From contig CAYZCL010000146.1 in assembly GCA_964476595.1 (NCBI GenBank), positions 27,984 to 91,983 of the forward strand: a stretch of DNA of 64,000 nucleotides, written 5' to 3'. Position 1 is the stretch's first letter. Each line of letters opens with the position of its first letter. Origin of the DNA: JALSRD01 sp964476595. GTDB taxonomy: Bacteria > Desulfobacterota > Desulfobacteria > Desulfobacterales > JALSRD01. Position numbers and translations under genes: made by a program. Below the pieces are notes generated by a model. That model searched no databases. It was not told where the DNA came from and saw only the letters and a program-made list of their open reading frames with translations. Positions 34,924 through 44,037 of this stretch are shown in pieces.

Positions 34924-37900
34924 TCAATTGCCCGACGTCAGCCCGAACGCCTCCGCACAGGCCCTCTTTCCGTCGGCCGGCAGTTTGTTGTAGATCAGCC
35001 ACTGGAACGGAACGGTGATGGCGCTGGTAATGAACCGCACGGCGGTTCCCAGGATGTCGCCGGTCTTGATGTCCACATTGAAATCGGTAAAAGGCCCGTT
35101 AATTTCCAGGGGCGTGGCCAGGTTGAAGAACTGGGGCTTCTTGGGGTGGGGCACCAGCCGGATGTGGATGTTGCGCTTGCGGAAATCGATCCTGCCCCTG
35201 CCCGTGACCCGCACCTTGGTGGTGTCCACCATGATCATGTCGGGTTTCATGATCCCGTCCTGCATGTCGAAGCGGGCCACCAGGCAGTTGACTTTCGATT
35301 TCTTCCCCCGGGTCAGAATCGGCAAGACAGCGGTCACCAGGCTGGCGGCCCACAGGTCGAAAACGCCCGTTTCGAGTTTCTGCGGGGCGACCCCGAAGTT
35401 GAAGTGCCCGCTGGCGTGCCGGATCAGGTCGGCCGGGTTCTTGGCCCGCGACGCGAGGGACACATCCAGGTAGAGCCACCCCTTCATGTCGCTGTGCGGA
35501 TCGATGTGACGGGCCAGCACGCCGTAATCCAAGCGATCGATCTGCACCCCGATCTCGGCACTCGTTTCCGCATCGGTGACCGCCACGGCCCCGGTGATCT
35601 CCACCAGGCCGCCGGGGATGTCGATGCGCAGCGGGTCCACCGTGTAGCGCCCGTCGCGGAGGCGCACCATCAGCGACCCGCTGCCCAGCCTGTCCGCGCC
35701 CGACAGCACCTCCCGGACTTTCACGGTCAGGCGCCCGTTGGCCTTCCGGGCGATCTCCGGGCTCAGCAGGCTCCTGAGCCTGGTCACGGTGCCGCCTTCG
35801 CCCTGCCGGGGGGCCGCCGCGGTTTCGGCGCCGCCCTCGCCGGTTTTTCCCGGCCCGGCGCCGGTACCGGGGAAGGTGTCCTGGAGCAGGGACCAGCCCC
35901 GGAGTTTGAAATCGTCGAGCCGGATGCTGTCGGCCGTGAACCCCGCGTCCACGCGCACGGGCCAGGCGATTTTGCCGTCCCGGGTTTTGAGAATCTTCGT
36001 GACGATTTTTCCCTGCAGCCGGCTTTTGCCCACCCGCACATGCATGTTTTCGATGGCGGCAGTGGTGCCGGTCTCGTGGTAGTAGCCGCTGACCTCGTAT
36101 GGGCCCCAGGGGGGAAGACGCAAACCGAACAGGTCGTTGAGGCGGTCCAGGCGGTCGCCGCTGACGGACAGCTGCAGGCCGAAATCGCTCTGGATGATCT
36201 TCTCCAGCGTCAGCCGGGCCGCCATCCGCACATTCGTCTCTCCCAGCCGGGCCGCCAGCGTGAGTTTGAAAGGCCTGGAGACGTTGTGGGTGAACATGCC
36301 GTCTTCGCGCATGTGGATGTAGACGGGCAGTTCACCGATACGGCCCCTGGCCTTGAGCACCGCCGTCTTGCCCGGCGCCGTGGTGTAGGAGGCCTGGCTG
36401 AGGTGAATGACGGTCTCCCCCCATCCGCCCAGGTGCGACACCTTCCATGTGCCGTTCTCGATGCGGACCGTCAATTCGCTCATCTTCATGATGTCGATGG
36501 CGTGCCGGCCTCTGAGCGCAAAGACCATCCCCAGCCGGGCGGCCTTGACGTCCACCGGGGTTGCGATCCCGAACTGCCGCAACAGTTCGCCCACGTCCAC
36601 CCGTTCTGCATCCAGGGAGAAACGGATCGAGGGGACCTCGTTGTCGAAATCCAGGGCCACGCGGCCCCGGAAGGTCTCGTCACCCAGGGTGGCCCGGAAA
36701 GGCGAAGCCGCCATTTTGCCGTCGCGCAAGAGGATGTCGAAGGCCACGTCCGTAATGCGCGAGGCGGCCAGGGTAACGGCCCCGGCGGCGATGTGAATCT
36801 CACCGTTGAGGAACCGGAAATGGTCGGGCAGAACCGTCCTGTCCCATGCAAATTTGACCGGCGCGGGTGTCTCCCGGGCGGCCTTGGGGGGCGCCGCGGT
36901 GATGACGGCCGCCAACTCCCGGAGTTCCCTGAAATCCAGTGTCTCCGCGTTCAGGCGGATGTCGAACACCCGGCGGTCGGATCGCAGCGCGCGGTAGTCC
37001 AGCCGCCCGGCGGCCCGGATGCGGCCCAGCCGGAGGGTCCCCAGGTCCAGGCGCAGGCGGTCGTCTCCGTAACGCAGCGTGCCGGCCGCGTGGTAGGCGA
37101 CGGTCGCCTTGGGGGACAACCCCGTCCAGGCGGTCAGGTCTCCCACCCGCCGGCCTTCGACGGCCACTTTGAACCGCAGCCGGTCCCGACCGGGGCGCGG
37201 GTCGCAGAACCCGTCCAGGCGCACCCCGGCGCCCCCGCCCCGGAACCGGACGTCGACCGCAAGCGGCCGCCCGTCCAGGTACCGCACCGGGTTCGCGGTG
37301 GTCAGGTGCAGGTCGAATTTCTCGCCCGACAGGCTACCGGCAACCCGCACGTCCAACCCCCGGCCGGCCCTGCGGGTGAGGGAAAAGCGGCGCAAGACAA
37401 TGACCGGCCGGGCCCGGCCGACCGCCTTGAGCCGCAGGGGGGCGGCCGCGAGGCGCACGTCCAACCCCTCGACCAGGCCGCGCAGCGTGTCGCCGCGGGC
37501 CGTGGCGGTCAGGGTCACGGCCTCCAGGGTTCCCGCCAGTCCCGGATCCCTGCCGGTCATCGCCGTGAGAACCTGCCGGACGTCCGCCTTATCCGCGTGC
37601 AGTTTCAGGCCGACCACGAGGCTCTCCCCCTCGGCAGCCGCGCTGAGACGGCCCGCGACGGCGACGCCCGCCGGCGCCAGCGCCAGGGGCGCCTCGAGCC
37701 GCCCGTCGCGCAGGGCCAGATGCAGGGCCGCGTCCCGCCACCGGCCGGGAAGGCCCGTGATGTCCCGGGCCGTGAGTTTCAGGTCGACTTCCAGCCGGCG
37801 GAGGACCCCCACCGGAAGCCGTGCCCGGCCGCCGGCCGGGGGGGGCGTCTCCCGGCCGCCGCCGGCTGCGGCGTACAGCGGGGCGAGATCCAGCCTGTCG

Positions 37901-38880
37901 AAGGAGAGCGTTCCGCGCAGCACCGGCCGATCGGCCGACAGGGCCAGCACCAGGTCGCCGCCCAGGGAGGTTTGTCCGAGGGTGCCGGTCAGTTGCGACA
38001 GGCGGACACCGTCGGCGCCGGTCCGCAGGCGGCCGGAAAGATCGAAGGCTCCCACGGGCGGAAGCTTCACGCCGACCAGCGCAGCCGGGGCCGCCAGGCG
38101 TCTGCCGGAAACGTGCACGGCCACGTCCACCCGCGGCGCCTTTTTCCAGGCCAGGCGGCCGGTGAGCGTCAGCCGCGCCGAGGCCGCCTCCAGCGACAGG
38201 TCCACGGGCCAGGGTTTTCCGGACGCCAGCATACGGTCCAGGTCGTCTCCCGAGACCTTCAGGCGCCAGGGCTGGCCTCGAAAGACGCCGCGGGACGAAA
38301 GCTGCAGTTTTCGCTTCACGCCGGCCCGGCCGGACAGTTCGTCGACCCGAACTGCATACGCGACGCCCCGCAACCGGTCGCGGTAGCGCACGTCGATATC
38401 GCGCAGGACGATGTCCCCCAGGTCCGGGATCCGCGGCGGCGCCTGTTCTGCGGAAGAGACCCCCTGGAAGCGCCAGTTGACCCGGCCGTCCCGCCGCACC
38501 CGCAGGTCCAGGGCCGCACCGTCCAGCACGACCCGGTCGAACCGGATTCGGCCGCGCAGAAGCGGGACCAGCTGAACCTGGGCCAGCGCCTTGCGGACCC
38601 GCAGGAGTTCCCCCGGTCCCCAGCCGTCGGGGTCGGCCACGCCGACGTGCCGGATCTCCAGGGTGGGGTGCAGGCCCGGCTGCAGGCGCACCGGTCCGCC
38701 GATGGTCACCTTCCGACCGGCCAAGCGGCTGGCGGCGGCTTCCATCCGGGAAACCGCGAAATCCAGGTTCACGGATACCCCGAAAATCACCAGCACGGCG
38801 AGTACGGCCGCCGACAGGACGGCGCCGCCGGCCAGGAAGACGAGGATCTTTTTCTGAAAACGGGGTACTTCGAGGGACAA
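34924..38880 (-). CDS. AsmA-family envelope protein
   Basis: This 1318-residue protein is anchored by one N-terminal membrane helix (residues about 12-35) followed by an AsmA-type beta-rich region (VTIGGPVRLQPGLHPTLEI near 55) and a very long repetitive beta-strand body ending in the AsmA_2-like FNFGVAPQKLETGVFDLWAA and PFTDFNVDIKTGDILGTAVR. AsmA/YhdP-type proteins are thought to form periplasmic bridges moving phospholipids to the outer membrane. The only suitable start is a TTG at 38880, just 6 bases after the molybdenum-subunit stop, so translation may depend on coupling. It ends convergent to the exporter gene with 40 bases between. Confidence 0.85.
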   Translation of the reverse strand: MSLEVPRFQKKILVFLAGGAVLSAAVLAVLVIFGVSVNLDFAVSRMEAAASRLAGRKVTIGGPVRLQPGLHPTLEIRHVGVADPDGWGPGELLRVRKALAQVQLVPLLRGRIRFDRVVLDGAALDLRVRRDGRVNWRFQGVSSAEQAPPRIPDLGDIVLRDIDVRYRDRLRGVAYAVRVDELSGRAGVKRKLQLSSRGVFRGQPWRLKVSGDDLDRMLASGKPWPVDLSLEAASARLTLTGRLAWKKAPRVDVAVHVSGRRLAAPAALVGVKLPPVGAFDLSGRLRTGADGVRLSQLTGTLGQTSLGGDLVLALSADRPVLRGTLSFDRLDLAPLYAAAGGGRETPPPAGGRARLPVGVLRRLEVDLKLTARDITGLPGRWRDAALHLALRDGRLEAPLALAPAGVAVAGRLSAAAEGESLVVGLKLHADKADVRQVLTAMTGRDPGLAGTLEAVTLTATARGDTLRGLVEGLDVRLAAAPLRLKAVGRARPVIVLRRFSLTRRAGRGLDVRVAGSLSGEKFDLHLTTANPVRYLDGRPLAVDVRFRGGGAGVRLDGFCDPRPGRDRLRFKVAVEGRRVGDLTAWTGLSPKATVAYHAAGTLRYGDDRLRLDLGTLRLGRIRAAGRLDYRALRSDRRVFDIRLNAETLDFRELRELAAVITAAPPKAARETPAPVKFAWDRTVLPDHFRFLNGEIHIAAGAVTLAASRITDVAFDILLRDGKMAASPFRATLGDETFRGRVALDFDNEVPSIRFSLDAERVDVGELLRQFGIATPVDVKAARLGMVFALRGRHAIDIMKMSELTVRIENGTWKVSHLGGWGETVIHLSQASYTTAPGKTAVLKARGRIGELPVYIHMREDGMFTHNVSRPFKLTLAARLGETNVRMAARLTLEKIIQSDFGLQLSVSGDRLDRLNDLFGLRLPPWGPYEVSGYYHETGTTAAIENMHVRVGKSRLQGKIVTKILKTRDGKIAWPVRVDAGFTADSIRLDDFKLRGWSLLQDTFPGTGAGPGKTGEGGAETAAAPRQGEGGTVTRLRSLLSPEIARKANGRLTVKVREVLSGADRLGSGSLMVRLRDGRYTVDPLRIDIPGGLVEITGAVAVTDAETSAEIGVQIDRLDYGVLARHIDPHSDMKGWLYLDVSLASRAKNPADLIRHASGHFNFGVAPQKLETGVFDLWAASLVTAVLPILTRGKKSKVNCLVARFDMQDGIMKPDMIMVDTTKVRVTGRGRIDFRKRNIHIRLVPHPKKPQFFNLATPLEINGPFTDFNVDIKTGDILGTAVRFITSAITVPFQWLIYNKLPADGKRACAEAFGLTSGN

Positions 38881-38886
38881 GAGAGA

Positions 38887-41166
38887 TTATCCGCGCTGAC
38901 GTTTTTTCCGGATGGCCGCCAGGATCTTGTCGGGCGTGATGGGGAAATCCTCCATGTAGACTCCGATAGCGTTGCTGATGGCCGCGCTGTACGCCTGGGC
39001 GGCGGACATGGCGATGGACATGCCGGCCTCCTTGGCGCCGTAAGGGCCGTCCGGGTCGTGAGACTCCACGATGATGGTGTTGATCCTGGGCATGTCGCAG
39101 GCCAGGGGCACGCCGTAGTCCAGCTGCGTGGGGTTGAGGGTGCGGCCCTCGTGCCAGGTGTGGTACTCGGTGAGCATGCCGCCCTGGCCGCCCATGGCCA
39201 CCGAGCCCTGGAACTGGCCCTCGAGCACCAGCGGGTTGATGGCAAACCCCACGTCCTGGGCGGCGGTCACCTCCAGCACCCTGACCTTGCCGGTCTCGGG
39301 GTCCACCTCCACCTCGGCGATGGTGGTGCCGAAGGAGAAAGCGCCGCACATCTGGCCGAAGGGGTTCTTGACCCACTCGCGCTTGGGGTCCACCTTGGGC
39401 CAGTACTCGCCCTCGCCGCTGATGCTCTTGCCGCGCGACAGGCTGATGCGCACCACCTTCTTGACCGGGATGCCCGCCTCGGGGCTGCCCTTGACGAAGA
39501 TCATGCGGTCTTTGGCCACCAGGTCGTCCACGCGGCACTCGAGCACGTCGGCGGCCACGGCGAAGAGCTTTTCGCGGGCGTCGGCGGCGGCGTTCTTGAC
39601 GGCCTGGCCGCCGATGAAGGTCGACACCTGGGAGTAGGCCCCGGGGTCCGAGGGCGTCACCTCGGTGTCGGCGGTGATCAGCTGCACGTCGTCGGGGTGA
39701 ATGCCCAGTTCCTCGGCCGCGATCTGCACCAGCATGTGGTCGTTGCCCTGGCCGTTGTCCACCACGCCCGAGATGACCGTCACGCCCCCGTCCTCGTTGA
39801 ACTTGATGAAGGCCTGGGAGCCGCCGCGGATACCCATGGGAAAGCCGGTCTGCACCGAGTTGCAGCCGATGCCGATGCCGCGGTACGGCGGCAGCTTGCC
39901 GTACTTGTCCTTCCAGCCGGCCCTGGCGGCGGCCTTTTCGATGGTCTCCTTCATGGCGCAGCTGGCCACATAGGATTTGGTGTTGGTGTACTCGCCGGCC
40001 TCGCGGGCGTTGATCAGGCGCATCTCGACGGGATCGATGCCCAGGTGTTCGGCGATGCGGTCCAGCTGGATGTCCACGCCGCAGGCGAAGCCCCGGCCGT
40101 GGATGCGGATCATACCGCGGATGGGCTTGTTGGTGTAGATGCGGTAGCCGTTGTAGCGCACGTGTTCCATCTTGTAGGCCTGCTCCATGCACAGGAAAGG
40201 CACGCTGGTGGCGATGGGGCCCGTGCTCGAGTAAGCGCCGCCGTCCATGTAGCAGGTGATGTCGCGGGCGATGACCCGGCCGCGGCGGTCCACGCCGGTC
40301 TTGATGGTGGTGATCATGGCGTGGCCCTGGCGCGTGGCGATGGAGTTCTCCTCGCGCGTGTAGACGATCTTCACCGGCCGGCGGGTCTTCTGGGACAGCA
40401 GCGCGCAGACGAAGTCCCCCGGCGCGATCTCCGAGCGTCCGCCGAAGGCGCCGCCGATGGTGATCTTGCGCACGCGCACCTTGTTCAGCGGAATGCCCAG
40501 GGCGTTGGAGAGCGGCTTGGCCTTCATGTGCGGCCCGGCGTTGGGCATCCACATCTCCAGGTTGCCGGCCATGTCGAAGTTGGCCACCACGGCGTAGGGT
40601 TCGGCCTGGAAGTAGGAGTCCTCGGCGGCCGTGAAGGTGTCCTCGCGCACGTAGTAGGACTCCTTGAAGCCCTTGTCCACGTCGCCCACGCTGATGGGCA
40701 CGTGGATGTTGATGTTCTGGGGAAAGTCCTCGTGGATCAGCGGCGCGTCGGGAAGGATGGCCTCCATGGGGTCGAAGACCGCCGGCAGTTCCTCGTACTC
40801 CACGCGGATGAGCGAGAGGGCCTCCATGGCCGTGTCCTCGTCCACGGCCGCCACGCCGGCCACGTCCTCGCCGATGTAGCGCACCTTGTCGGTGGGCAGG
40901 AACATCTGGTCCAGGGTGTAGCGAAAAACACCCCACTTGCGCTGCAGCGTGTCGTGGCCCGTGACCACGGCCTTGACGCCCGGCAGGCGTTTGGCGCGGC
41001 TGGTGTCGATGTGCACGATGCGGGCGTGGGGCAGCGGGCTGCGCAGGATCTTGCCCACCAGCATGCGCGGCAGGTGCAGGTCCGCGGTAAAGGCGGCCTG
41101 GCCGGTGACCTTGGCGCGCGAGTCCACCCGCGGCATCTTCTTTCCGACGAAGCTGTAATCCGACAT
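38887..41166 (-). CDS. Molybdenum hydroxylase 2, molybdopterin subunit (Hcr-like)
   Basis: This 759-residue large subunit belongs to the xanthine dehydrogenase family and accompanies a 4-hydroxybenzoyl-CoA-reductase-type FAD subunit. It has TIGGAFGGRSEIAPGDFVCA, HGRGFACGVDIQLDRIAEH and DNGQGNDHMLVQIAAEELG. In the C-terminal segment where homologues read GxGE, this protein reads GPYGAKEAGMSIAMSAAQ, so methionine occupies the place of the catalytic glutamate. That would alter the chemistry or mean another residue serves. ATG 41166 follows AGGAGGTGAG. Substrate unknown; reductive dehydroxylation of an aromatic CoA ester is the leading idea from the FAD subunit. Confidence 0.88.
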   Translation of the reverse strand: MSDYSFVGKKMPRVDSRAKVTGQAAFTADLHLPRMLVGKILRSPLPHARIVHIDTSRAKRLPGVKAVVTGHDTLQRKWGVFRYTLDQMFLPTDKVRYIGEDVAGVAAVDEDTAMEALSLIRVEYEELPAVFDPMEAILPDAPLIHEDFPQNINIHVPISVGDVDKGFKESYYVREDTFTAAEDSYFQAEPYAVVANFDMAGNLEMWMPNAGPHMKAKPLSNALGIPLNKVRVRKITIGGAFGGRSEIAPGDFVCALLSQKTRRPVKIVYTREENSIATRQGHAMITTIKTGVDRRGRVIARDITCYMDGGAYSSTGPIATSVPFLCMEQAYKMEHVRYNGYRIYTNKPIRGMIRIHGRGFACGVDIQLDRIAEHLGIDPVEMRLINAREAGEYTNTKSYVASCAMKETIEKAAARAGWKDKYGKLPPYRGIGIGCNSVQTGFPMGIRGGSQAFIKFNEDGGVTVISGVVDNGQGNDHMLVQIAAEELGIHPDDVQLITADTEVTPSDPGAYSQVSTFIGGQAVKNAAADAREKLFAVAADVLECRVDDLVAKDRMIFVKGSPEAGIPVKKVVRISLSRGKSISGEGEYWPKVDPKREWVKNPFGQMCGAFSFGTTIAEVEVDPETGKVRVLEVTAAQDVGFAINPLVLEGQFQGSVAMGGQGGMLTEYHTWHEGRTLNPTQLDYGVPLACDMPRINTIIVESHDPDGPYGAKEAGMSIAMSAAQAYSAAISNAIGVYMEDFPITPDKILAAIRKKRQRG

Positions 41167-41171
41167 GCCGC

Positions 41172-41651
41172 TCACCTCCTGTCCCCGTTGTTCCGGGCCG
41201 CCGCGGCCACGGCCTCGACGATCTTGGTGTAGCCCGTGCAGCGGCAGATGTTGCCCGAAAGGGCGCGGGCGATCTGCTTCTCGTCCGGATGCGGCTCCGC
41301 GAGCAGCAGCGCCCGGGCCGCCATCAGCATGCCCGGCGTGCAGAACCCGCACTGCACGGCCCCGTGGTCGATGAAGGCCTGCTGCAGGGGGTCCAGGGTT
41401 TCCCCGTCGGAGAGTCCCTCCACGGTGGTCACGCGGCGGCCGGCGGCCTCCACCGCCAGGGTCAGGCAGGCGCGCACGGGCTTGTCGTCCAGCAGCACGG
41501 TGCAGGAACCGCAGATGCCCTCGCCGCAGCCCTCCTTGGCGCCGGTGAGGTAAAGCTGCTCGCGCAGCAGCTCCAGCAGGGTCGTGCGGGGTTCGACCAG
41601 CAGTTGATGCTCTTCTTCGTTGACGTTGATTTGAATGGGGATTCTATCCAT
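41172..41651 (-). CDS. Molybdenum hydroxylase 2, [2Fe-2S] subunit
   Basis: This 159-residue subunit has EGCGEGICGSCTVLLDD near residue 41 and CGFCTPGMLMAARALL with NICRCTGYTKIVEAV, the eight cysteines of two [2Fe-2S] clusters. ATG 41651 is preferred because GAGGT lies 5 bases upstream; a GTG 7 codons earlier is possible. It overlaps the FAD gene end by 8 bases and precedes the large subunit by 5. Confidence 0.92.
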   Translation of the reverse strand: MDRIPIQINVNEEEHQLLVEPRTTLLELLREQLYLTGAKEGCGEGICGSCTVLLDDKPVRACLTLAVEAAGRRVTTVEGLSDGETLDPLQQAFIDHGAVQCGFCTPGMLMAARALLLAEPHPDEKQIARALSGNICRCTGYTKIVEAVAAAARNNGDRR

Positions 41652-42660
41652 TGGAACCTCGTTCGGCCGCACGGTCGAGGGCCTCTTGCAGGGCCCGCGC
41701 GGTCATCACGGCGGCCATTTTCATGCGGTACTCGGTGGAGCCGTGAACGTTGTCGACGGCAAAGGCGGCGGCCGCATCGGCGGCCGAGTTGGCGGTCTTC
41801 TCCAGCGCCGCGCGGTCCTCCGCCCGGCGGCCCACCAGGTGTTCGGCGGCGCCGGTGATGTGCAACGGGCCGCTGGCGATGGCCCCCACCACGATGCGCG
41901 CGTCGGCGACCTTCCGCTTTTCCACGCGCACCCAGGCCCCGGCGCAGACCACCGGGTACTCGATGGCCGAGCGGTAGGCCAGGCGCCGGTAGGCGGCGCC
42001 CTCGCCGGGCTGCGGCAGCGGGATGCGCACCTGGGTCAACAGCTCGTGGTCGGCCAGCGAGAGGGGGTGCTCGCCGGTGGCGGTGTAGAGTTCCATGAGC
42101 GGCATGCTGCGGCGGCCGTCCCGGCTGCAGACCGTCACCTCGGCGCCCAGGGCGATGAGCGCCGGCGCGGTGTCCGACTGGCAGGTGGAGCGGCAGCGGT
42201 CGGAGCCCTCGCGGGCGTAGCAGATCTGGCCGCCGGCCTTGTGGCACAGCTGCTTGGTGGAACGAAAGAAGGCCGACTGGTTGTAAAACCGGCAGCGGTT
42301 GTCCTGGCACAGGTTGCCGCCGATGGTGCCGCGGAAGTGCTGGATGGAGACGGCCCCCACGGCTTCCACGGCCTCGGCCAGCGCCGGAAAGTTTCGCCGC
42401 ACCGGCTCCGATGCCGTGATGTCGGCCAGGGGGGTGGCGGCGCCGATCTCGAGCGCCCCGTCGGCTTCGTGGATACCGGCCAGGCCGTCCACGGATTTCA
42501 GGCTCATGAGGCAGGCCGGCGTCAGCAGGCGCTGTTTCATGCGCACCAGCAGGTCGGTGCCGCCGGCCAGCACCCGGCAGTCGGCGCCGTGCTCGGCGAG
42601 CATCTCCAGGGCCTCGTCCAGGTCGGCGGGTTCCAGGTAGGTGAATTCAGGCAGTCGCAC
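41644..42660 (-). CDS. Molybdenum hydroxylase 2, FAD subunit with extra Fe-S insert
   Basis: This 338-residue subunit has the FAD loops LAGGTDLLVRMKQ near residue 31 and TIGGNLCQDNRC near 112. It then carries an insert of about 40 residues with cysteines at 123, 139, 147 and 156 (spacing 16, 8, 9) in a context NRCRFYNQSAFFRSTKQLC. The same insert is known from the beta subunit of 4-hydroxybenzoyl-CoA reductase (HcrB), where it holds an additional [4Fe-4S] cluster that lets ferredoxin drive reduction. This points to a reductive rather than oxidative enzyme. GTG 42660 follows a GGAG. The gene ends in TAG. Confidence 0.9.
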   Translation of the reverse strand: MRLPEFTYLEPADLDEALEMLAEHGADCRVLAGGTDLLVRMKQRLLTPACLMSLKSVDGLAGIHEADGALEIGAATPLADITASEPVRRNFPALAEAVEAVGAVSIQHFRGTIGGNLCQDNRCRFYNQSAFFRSTKQLCHKAGGQICYAREGSDRCRSTCQSDTAPALIALGAEVTVCSRDGRRSMPLMELYTATGEHPLSLADHELLTQVRIPLPQPGEGAAYRRLAYRSAIEYPVVCAGAWVRVEKRKVADARIVVGAIASGPLHITGAAEHLVGRRAEDRAALEKTANSAADAAAAFAVDNVHGSTEYRMKMAAVMTARALQEALDRAAERGSNG

Positions 42661-42684
42661 GCTGTTCTCCAAGGGTGAAAAGGC

Positions 42685-42712
42685 TTGACAAAATGAACCA
42701 CGATCAGATAGT
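42685..42712 (+). promoter_or_regulatory. Probable promoter of the CoA-transferase operon
   Basis: TTGACA at 42685-42690 and GATAGT at 42707-42712 are separated by 16 bases. It points toward the CoA-transferase gene, with an expected start near 42719, immediately before the GTATAC array. Confidence 0.55.
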
Positions 42713-42720
42713 GACAGAGT

Positions 42721-42742
42721 GTATACTGTATACGGTGTACAC
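42721..42742. promoter_or_regulatory. GTATAC operator array, probable GntR/FCD sites
   Basis: GTATAC occurs at 42721-42726 and 42728-42733, followed by the palindrome GTGTACAC at 42735-42742; the centres are 7-8 bases apart. GTATAC-centred palindromes are the usual target of FCD-type GntR regulators, and one is encoded in this operon at 47349. The sites overlap the expected transcription start, compatible with repression. The divergent molybdenum operon could be controlled too. Confidence 0.6.
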
Positions 42743-42849
42743 ATCCCCGGCGTCAAGGGGGAATTGACGCAGCGACCCGCCCTTCCGGTGCGGCCGAATC
42801 CGTCCGGAAGCCCGTAGACCATTTACCCGCAACGGGGAGTGACTGCATC

Positions 42850-44037
42850 ATGGAACTGCTCCGTAATATCAAGATCCTGTCCCTCGAGCAAGCCACGGTT
42901 CTGCCTTACCTCACCTATCGACTGGCCATGGACGGCGTGCAGGTCATCCGCCTGGAGCACCCCAAGTTCGGCGACCCCAACCGCCTCATCGGGGAAAACG
43001 TGCTGGGCCAGGAGCGCATGAACGCCTACTTTCTGAACATCAACGCCGGCAAGAAGGCCCTGACCCTCAACCTGGCCGAAGAAGAGGGCCGCGAGATCTT
43101 CCACGCGCTCATCCGCGAGCTGGACATCGACATCTTCGCCACCAACCAGCTGCCGCGCAACTACGAAAAGCTGGGCATCGACTACGACACCCTCAGGGCC
43201 GTCAAGCCCGACATCATCTGGCTGGGCGTCACCGGCTTCGGCCCCGACAGCAACGAGGCGGCCTACGACCCCATCCTGCAGGCGCGCTCGGGTCTCATGG
43301 AACTGACCGGCGAAGAGGACGGCCCGCCCATGGTGCTGGGCATCCCGCTGCCGGACATGGGCACCAGCGAGCACGCCTACGGCCAGCTGATGAAGGCCCT
43401 CTACCGCCGCGCCGTCACCGGCGAGGGCAGCCGCATCGATCTTTCCATGTTCGAGTCCTCGGCCTCCTGGCTGACCGTGCCCATCTCCATGACGGCCAGT
43501 TTCGGCAAGAAGGTCACCCGCCGCGGCAACACCCACGAATTTTTCAGCCCGGTGTCGGTCTACGAGACCCGCGACGGCTTCGTCTACGTGGCCGTGGGCA
43601 ACGACCGCCAGTGGAAATCGCTGGTGGCCCAGGACATGTTCAAGTCCCTGGACAAGCCCGCGTATGAAAAAAACGCCGGCCGCATCGCCGACGTGGCCAA
43701 CCTCAACCGCGCCATCAACGAAATTACCCGGCAGCACACCACCGCCGAGCTCATCGACCTGTTCACCCGCATCACGGTGCCCATCAGCAAGATCAACCGC
43801 ATCGAGGACGTCATCGAGGACCCCCTGGTCAAGCGCCGCCTGCTCACCGCCAGGGACCCGGTCACGGGCCGCGAGATCATCATGGCCCCGCCGCCCTACA
43901 TGACGCCGTTCCTAGCGGAAAACGACCGGCGCATGACCTTCCCGCCGCGCTTCGGAGAGCACAACGCGGAGATTTACGGGCAGCTGGGCTACGGTGAAGC
44001 GGAACTTTCCAAACTCAAAGACAAGGGCGTGATTTAA
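42850..44037 (+). CDS. Class III (CaiB/BaiF) CoA-transferase
   Basis: This 395-residue enzyme transfers CoA between acyl groups. It has the family start MELLRNIKILSLEQATVLPY, the nucleotide-like loop DIIWLGVTGFGPDSNEAAYD with the catalytic aspartate of the family expected in this stretch (AYDPILQARSGLM near residue 137), GTSEHAYGQLMKALYRRA and IDLSMFESSASW. It is the first gene of the island and abuts etfB (stop and start adjacent). It probably activates the imported acid or recycles CoA. Confidence 0.9.
   Translation: MELLRNIKILSLEQATVLPYLTYRLAMDGVQVIRLEHPKFGDPNRLIGENVLGQERMNAYFLNINAGKKALTLNLAEEEGREIFHALIRELDIDIFATNQLPRNYEKLGIDYDTLRAVKPDIIWLGVTGFGPDSNEAAYDPILQARSGLMELTGEEDGPPMVLGIPLPDMGTSEHAYGQLMKALYRRAVTGEGSRIDLSMFESSASWLTVPISMTASFGKKVTRRGNTHEFFSPVSVYETRDGFVYVAVGNDRQWKSLVAQDMFKSLDKPAYEKNAGRIADVANLNRAINEITRQHTTAELIDLFTRITVPISKINRIEDVIEDPLVKRRLLTARDPVTGREIIMAPPPYMTPFLAENDRRMTFPPRFGEHNAEIYGQLGYGEAELSKLKDKGVI

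Noticed and set aside
34810..41232. A 2140-codon plus-strand open frame
   Set aside because: It is antisense to the AsmA-like and molybdenum-subunit genes and arises from GC-rich codon bias; no family motif or ribosome site.
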